64,000 bases of DNA, from assembly GCA_003263775.1 (NCBI GenBank), contig JYJJ01000057.1, forward strand, positions 427,036 through 491,035. The letters are read 5' to 3'. A model generated the notes under the pieces. The model had not been told where the DNA came from. It saw only the letters and a program-made list of their open reading frames with translations, and searched no databases. Positions 58,830-64,000 of this stretch are shown one piece after another. A program made the translations under genes and the position numbers. Positions within the stretch are counted from its first letter, which is position 1. Every line of letters begins with the position of its first letter. This stretch comes from Vibrio maritimus. GTDB lineage: Bacteria; Pseudomonadota; Gammaproteobacteria; Enterobacterales; Vibrionaceae.

Positions 58830-59081
58830 CTAAGCTTTGGCCGCAATTTCACGCTCGTCCCAAATTTTCATTAACGTTCTACGCGATTCAGAGTCGAGCA
58901 TTTGAATCCTTCTACACGTCCAGTTCTCCGCGATATAGTCAGCCATTTCTAACGAAACAGGGTTGTTATCCGTTAGGTAAGTTTCTAGCGCTGATTCCGC
59001 CTCTATTAGAGATAGACCCTCTACATCCCACTTTTGGATACGAACGTAGCTGTTTTTGAACCATTCAATTGGAAGTGACAT
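58830..59081 (-). CDS. Small hypothetical protein, 83 aa
   Basis: Not recognised. Soluble, helical-looking 83-residue protein with a conserved-looking tryptophan pattern (MSLPIEWFKNSYVRIQKWDVEGLSLIEAE; AENWTCRRIQMLDSESRRTLMKIWDERE). A good ribosome binding site (AAGGAGA) precedes the ATG on the minus strand, which supports real translation. It is the last gene before the gene-free dif region. Confidence 0.65.
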   Translation of the reverse strand: MSLPIEWFKNSYVRIQKWDVEGLSLIEAESALETYLTDNNPVSLEMADYIAENWTCRRIQMLDSESRRTLMKIWDEREIAAKA

Positions 59082-60321
59082 AGAAATCTCCTTTTCTATT
59101 TTCTAATCATTATTTTTAAGGCACGGTGCCTTTGCGTTGAATCTAGAATTGAATATTTTGATGGTGTTGTAAAGGGTGGTGTGAAATAAACTTAATAAAA
59201 ATTTCTAAATATAATTTAGAGTTTTTGTAGTGAATGGTGGGGTTGAATTTAATTCGCAGCCTCAATGAATTTACTTATCTTACCCTGGTTTCATATGTGC
59301 GCGCTTTATGAGTGCCGAGGCCCGTTCTTAAAAGGGTTTGTGTTATAGAGCGCTAATATTCATCACAATTCTTTCGTTGGTTATACAGCGCCGTTTTGTA
59401 AATATATATAATACGAAGCTATACTGAGCGATCTATAAGTTTTTAATTTTGTTATTCAGCTGGTAAATTTGGCAGGCTGATTTCATGCGTGGATTTTATA
59501 CGGCTCTGTTGTAACTCGCCATCTACTATTATTGCTTTTTTCTTTTTAATGGTGGCTTATTTATTTTGAGTGGTGATGTATTGGGTTGTTGTCGTAGGAT
59601 ATAGTCGAGTATGAGTATGCAAGGGAAAAGCAATGCGCAGAAGCATAGGCACCTAGGCAATGGCCGTTCATGTTTTCGTAAAGCGCACCAAAGTTCGCGG
59701 TTAGTAGAAGGCGCGTCAATGATGAGAGTGAGCACAATCTCACGAATCCGTCTTTGTAACCTGAACAAGGCGCCAGTGAATGTTGTCACAGAGAACTCTG
59801 TACTCAAACGAAATACTACACAGTAGTAGATGGTTGTATTCATATCGTAAGAGTTGCTGTTTTAAGCTATGTTTATTTATCCGCCCAATGGCAAATCGTG
59901 TTCGTGATGTAAGTTTCAACCTAGTTAGATTGACGACCATAAGGAAAGAACGAGCACATATAAGCATGTACTTAGTCTAGAGGTTTACAATCAGCAACTC
60001 CTCAGAAGTTCGCATCAATCAAGGTGAAGTGCCAATAGTCCAGGTCTAAGCAGAAGCTGAGCACATGCTACCAACGAAGTTATAAACACGAATTGGTGCA
60101 AGTAAGCAAAACTCTCGACGGTCTAAGCGGGTCAGTTGCGCTAAACGCGTAACGTAAACCGGGTCTCTTAATAAGTGGCTCAGAAAAAGGGATTTGCTAC
60201 AACCAACTAGCTTAGTCAGTCGAACATAGCAAAAAGTTTGAGAACCTTGGAATCTCTAGGATTTCCATGGCGTTAGCGAGCGTTGGCTTGGTCGGATTTG
60301 GCTCTGGAGAACCTATATCCC
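59082..60321. other. Gene-free region left of dif with an atypical island
   Basis: From 59082 to about 59560 the DNA is very AT-rich and shows nothing recognisable. From about 59570 to 60320 the composition is visibly less AT-rich than the flanks, short open frames overlap on both strands without ribosome sites, and small hairpins occur (ACAGA-GAAC-TCTGT at about 59796; TACTAC-ACA-GTAGTA at about 59815). No tRNA, tmRNA, RNase P RNA, group II intron end or integron site was found. It could be a remnant of an element integrated next to dif or a structured RNA. Confidence 0.4.
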
Positions 60322-60349
60322 AGTGCGTATTATCTATCTTATGTTAAAT
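60322..60349 (+). other. dif: Chromosome dimer resolution site dif (XerCD)
   Basis: 28 bases with XerC arm AGTGCGTATTA (60322-60332), central TCTATC (60333-60338) and XerD arm TTATGTTAAAT (60339-60349). The XerD arm equals that of E. coli dif and V. cholerae dif1. Compared with V. cholerae dif1 as I recall it, only three bases differ, two of them in the central hexamer. XerC/XerD with FtsK recombine here to resolve chromosome dimers, so this marks the replication terminus. Confidence 0.9.
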
Positions 60350-60444
60350 TGAATGTGCGTGAGCTTGAAATCTTTTTGGCGAAGCTACTCTACCTTCATC
60401 AAATGTACCGTATTTAACGATAATGTGGATTTACCATAAAATAC

Positions 60445-60490
60445 CTAATAATCACATTACTTAATCGTCGATTAGTAATGTGATTATTAG
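60445..60490. repeat. 17-bp perfect inverted repeat between dif and the adhesin terminator
   Basis: CTAATAATCACATTACT (60445-60461) and AGTAATGTGATTATTAG (60474-60490) with a 12-base loop, TAATCGTCGATT, able to extend the stem by three pairs. No T-run follows on either strand, so it is not a standard terminator. It lies 96 bases from dif. Confidence 0.8.
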
Positions 60491-60491
60491 A

Positions 60492-60528
60492 AACAAAAAG
60501 CCCGTGCTTGTTTGCTAGCACGGGCTTT
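60492..60528 (-). terminator. Terminator of the giant adhesin gene
   Basis: Perfect 12-bp stem AAAGCCCGTGCT / AGCACGGGCTTT with 8-base loop and TTTTTG on the minus strand, 27 bases after the adhesin stop. Confidence 0.9.
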
Positions 60529-60554
60529 GAAGATTCTAGTTCACTCGTTAGTGA

Positions 60555-63500
60555 CTAGAAGTTGTTGTCGTCGATGTCGTGCTGACTTCCTCCCGATGAT
60601 TGGTCGTCATGGCCGAAGCTTCCAGAATCATCAGTAAAGTCGACTCCAGTATCGGTATTGTCGCCAGATGTCCAATCGCCACTGCCACCTGCATCTTGCA
60701 GACCTGAAGTGTCTGTTGGAGCTTGGCTACTCGCTTGCATTGCGTATTGATCATCAACTTCAATTGTTGTCGTTGCTGTTGCTCCTTCAATTGGTGTATC
60801 CAATTCATCAACACCCTGGAATGATATTGATGCCTCACCTTCAAAGGTATCGCCGAGTGACATTGTCACAGGTTGCGATAAGTCGCCAGATACTGTGTAA
60901 GTACCGTCACCATTATCTAGCGCGCCGCTAACCGATGCACCTTCTGGAATACCAGAAAGCTCAACTTGTTCTACACCTTCAGCTGACGTTACTTCATCTG
61001 GGATAGACAAGTTCACATCTGTGCCTGGTGCTGCGGTAACATCTGCACTTTCATCTTCAGTTTCGGTTTCATCTGTCGATGTCGCTTCTACGGTTTCTGG
61101 TACTGTTTCAGTATCTGCTACAGCGGTTTCTGGCTCTGAGCTTGGCGCCGTAGCTTCGTCTGGTGCAGTTTCAACGTTCATTGTTGTTTCCAATGTTTGC
61201 TCTTCGCCTCCAGATTGCACTGTCGCCTCTAACGGAATGTCACCACCAAACTCAGGATCTGGCCAAAATGTCCATTCGTTATCGCCTGATGGAACCAATG
61301 CGCCTTCGTCACCCGTGTAATTAAGTTCTGATAGACTTGCATCATCAGTAACATCAAGGTTTTGAAGCACTTGTTCACCGTTGATGTTAATCGAGCCATC
61401 TTCGGATTGAGCCAATGGTTCAATCGATCCTGATGTTTGTTCATCTACTGCGATATTGAAATGACTTTCAACGCTGTTTTCACCATCGCTAGCTACAAAC
61501 CCAACTTGTGCGCTGCCAGTATAGCCTTCAGCCGGAGTGAATTGGTAACTACCCTGCCCGTCAGACTCTATTAGCCCCTCACCTTCAAGCAGCGTGACTG
61601 ACTCAATGTTCATAGCACCAGTTTCGGAGCTCAAAGTACCAAGCATATCGCTATCAGTGAAATTAAGCGGCTCACTTTCCTCGATAGTCGCAGATGCAAT
61701 GGATTCTATCTGTGGTCCATCAGTTATTTGCCCTTCATTTTCATGAACACCAATAGTGCTTTGTTCATCATGAAGAATGCCATCACGTTCTACTACGTAG
61801 CAAAGTCTACCTCTCCGGTGTAGCCTTCGGCTGGGCTGAACGTCCATGTACCATCCCCGTTATCAACCATTGAACCTTGGTTAGGATCTACGAGGTGAAC
61901 CATTTGAATTGCATCGCCCTCGTTTGCATCGATGTTTTGAGCCATACCAATCAAATCCTCCTCTGTAAGAATGATTGGCTCTCCCGAGGTCGTATCAAAG
62001 TCACCAGCAATTTCACTGCCTTCTGGCTCTGGTAACGGTTCATCACCATAATCAACAGTGGTTGCGCTGACGGTTACAAAGAAGGTGCCAGAGTAGTCTT
62101 CTGGTGGTGTTAATTGCAGATCACTAATGTCCCAGTTAGTGATATTAATCATTTGCCCTGGCTCAGTAATGATGACTGTGTGTACACCATCAGAGACTTC
62201 AAAGCCTACAGGGAAACCAGTCATAACCAAGTTGCTAAGCGTTTCCGAGTCATCGATTAGATCAACGTTGAGGCCTAGGTGACCTGTCGAGTCCTCAGAG
62301 AACACTAGTGGACCTTCGTGGTCCGTGGTAATTACGGCACCATCCGCGACTGGACGAACAAACACTGGTACATCGAGTGCGGTTTCAAATTCGCCATCAG
62401 AGGCAACAACTTGTAACCCGGATGTTCCTGCAAAATCACCTGTTGGCGTAAATGTCCAGGTACCATCACCATTGTCACTCAGGTCACCTGCATCTTCTCC
62501 TTCTGGCATTATGATTCGAGAAATTACCAAGTTCTCGGTATCAATATCGCCAAATAGGTCGAGCATGTCGGATGAATCGAAGGTAAATGCCCCATCCTCG
62601 TTTGTGGTTAGGAAGGCATTGCCATCGTTAAATGGAGCGTCATTTACAGGAATGACGTCAACATTGAGTGAGCCCTCTGCCGTCGCTTCGCCATCTGAGA
62701 TTTCGTAGGCTAACTCAACTAAGCCATTGAAATCTTGAGATGTAACGAGGTGATACATACCGTCTGGCTGCTGTTGCAATTGCGCGTTTTGTGGTGACTT
62801 AACGCTAATGCTTTCTAGTGTTAGCTCATCTCCATCTAAATCACTTGCTTGTGCCAAGATGTATTCAGGATCGATGACCATAATTTGGTCTTCTTCTCCC
62901 TGCATTTCTATTGCAGGTGCCTGAGGTTCATCATTAACTGCGGCTATGTCGATATTGCTTCAACTGGTGTTAGTTCAGTACCGTCATCAACGTTAAAGTT
63001 GAATGGTACGTCACCATTGAAGTTTTCTGTTGGTGTGAATGTCCACGTGCCATCAGTGTTATCAACCAGTGAACCAAACGACTCATCAATTGACAGATCT
63101 CTAGCAGTTAAATCATCTCCATCAATGTCTTGCGCGTGTTTCAACAAGTCTTCTTGTGAGATGATGATGGCATTATCTTCGATACCTTCCAGGTTAACTG
63201 GATCCGATGTAGCTGCGTCATTAACTGGATTGACAGTCAGATCAGCGTTTGCAACGATCGTTTCTGTTCCGTCAGAGATATCAAAGTTAAGATCGATATT
63301 TCCGTTGAAGTTGGCATCCGGCGTAATCGTAAAGCTGCCATCACCATTGTCTGATACTGTTGCGTTGTCTCCGGCAGTAACGTTAGAGGCAGTTAGTTCA
63401 TCACCATCAATGTCCCCTGCTTGCGCTAGTAACTGCTCTTGAGTCAAGGTGATTGAACCATCTTCATCAACGCTGTAAGCGAGGTCGCCTGATACCGGAG

Positions 63501-64000
63501 CATCATTCACCGCGATAACTTCAATTCCAGCAGTCGTACCAACGGTTGCTCCGTCTTCATCGGCAACAATTACGTCTAGTGACACATCACCATTGAAGTT
63601 GTCATTTGGCGCGAAGCTGTAGGTACCATCACCGTTGTCAGTGAAGATACCGTCAGTGCCTGAGTACGATACATCACTTACGCTCACCTCGCCTTCCACA
63701 TCACTTGAGTTGGCAAGTAGTTGGTCGTCAGAGATGGTGATGATGCCATCTTCATCGACTGTGTAAGTGGTTGAACCGGCCACTGGGATATCATTAACAG
63801 ACTCTACAGTGACATCAATATTGGCTTCTGTGGTGGTCGTGCCATCGCTTACTGAGAAGCTTAGGTCTACTTCACCGTTGAAGTTTTCGTTTGGTGCGAA
63901 GGTATACGTACCATCACCATTGTCGGTGAACACACCTTCAGTGCCGGAGTAGCTCACGTCGCAACTGATAGGTCGTCGCCATCAATATCCGATGCACCTA
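60555..64000 (-). CDS. Giant cadherin/tandem-95 repeat adhesin, 3' part (three frameshifts)
   Basis: C-terminal about 1150 residues of a very large surface protein entering from the right edge. It consists of repeats of about 95-100 residues (cadherin-like/tandem-95), each with a DNGDGTYTFAPNxNFNG core, a VxxVNDxP linker and a DEDGxIxxxxxxLL segment; repeats become divergent towards the end. A T/E/P/A-rich spacer (about 61000-61190) precedes a last beta domain and an acidic Gly/Ser/Asp tail ending SQHDIDDNNF, suitable for type I secretion. No GGxGxDxxx RTX nonapeptides are present. Breaks at about 63960, 62956 and 61799 are each repaired by one base. Confidence 0.88.
60857..60869. other. matS site (MatP binding site)
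   Basis: GTGACATTGTCAC, exact match to GTGACRNYGTCAC, 508 bases right of dif and inside the adhesin gene. Confidence 0.85.

Noticed and set aside
59529..59843. Open frames of 104 aa (minus) and 71 aa (plus, 59611-59826) in the dif-proximal island
   Set aside because: They overlap each other on opposite strands, lack ribosome binding sites and show no domain; treated as part of the non-coding island.
59570..60321. Group II intron, integron attC array, tRNA or tmRNA in the island
   Set aside because: No domain V hairpin or GUGYG start, no attC core pairs, no tRNA-like cloverleaf and no tmRNA ends were seen.
1..64000. CRISPR array, prophage or complete insertion sequence
   Set aside because: No regularly spaced repeats, phage structural genes or transposase genes were found.

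Overview
The window is chromosomal DNA of a Vibrio-type gammaproteobacterium. The evidence is gene content and order: rmf-fabA-ycbZ-matP, pyrD-zapC, rlmKL-uup, proQ-prc, letA-letB-rsmF, queE-queC, rlmI-yccX-tusE-yccA and the large NAD-glutamate dehydrogenase. It lies at the replication terminus. A near-canonical XerCD dif site is at 60322-60349, three perfect matS sites (GTGACRNYGTCAC) are at 8162, 27095 and 60857, and matP itself is at 57977-58435.

Layout. 1-5842: chemotaxis receptor, fatty-acid-hydroxylase-like protein, DTW tRNA-modifying enzyme, NagK, and an Xre/RES toxin-antitoxin pair with an inverted-repeat operator. 5844-9566: YegS-like lipid kinase, YidA-like phosphatase, queE-queC, DUF2750. 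9689-11688: OmpA-like lipoprotein-sized protein and a TolC-family outer-membrane channel, probably the outer part of a type I secretion system. 12030-14854: rlmI, acylphosphatase, tusE, yccA. 15071-19237: amino-acid ABC transporter aapJQMP. 19696-25541: truncated CysG-like protein, YajQ, DAHP synthase, a degenerate PEP-synthase-like protein, DUF4442 and an unknown membrane protein. 25556-34006: cvfB, rsmF, and an ABC exporter followed by letA-letB. 34088-46245: msrC, proQ, prc, a secreted two-repeat protein, pepN, DUF2835, gdhB. 46453-58752: pyrD, zapC, rlmKL, small glutaredoxin-like protein, uup, a DUF3466 GlyGly-CTERM protein, rmf, fabA, lon-like ycbZ, matP, DUF3634. 59082-60554 is gene-free and holds dif. 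60555-64000 is the 3' part of a giant cadherin/tandem-95 repeat adhesin on the minus strand, continuing beyond the window.

Functional themes: terminus organisation (dif, matS, MatP, ZapC), tRNA and rRNA modification (QueE/QueC, TusE, TapT, RlmI, RsmF, RlmKL), envelope lipid traffic (LetAB, ABC exporter, Prc, FabA), nitrogen and amino-acid use (Aap transporter, GdhB, PepN), and surface adhesion (giant adhesin, TolC/OmpA pair).

A quality warning: eighteen reading-frame breaks occur in thirteen otherwise well-conserved genes. Every one is repaired by adding one base, and all but one can be placed in a short homopolymer. I treat them as probable sequencing or assembly deletions and annotate full-length genes across them.
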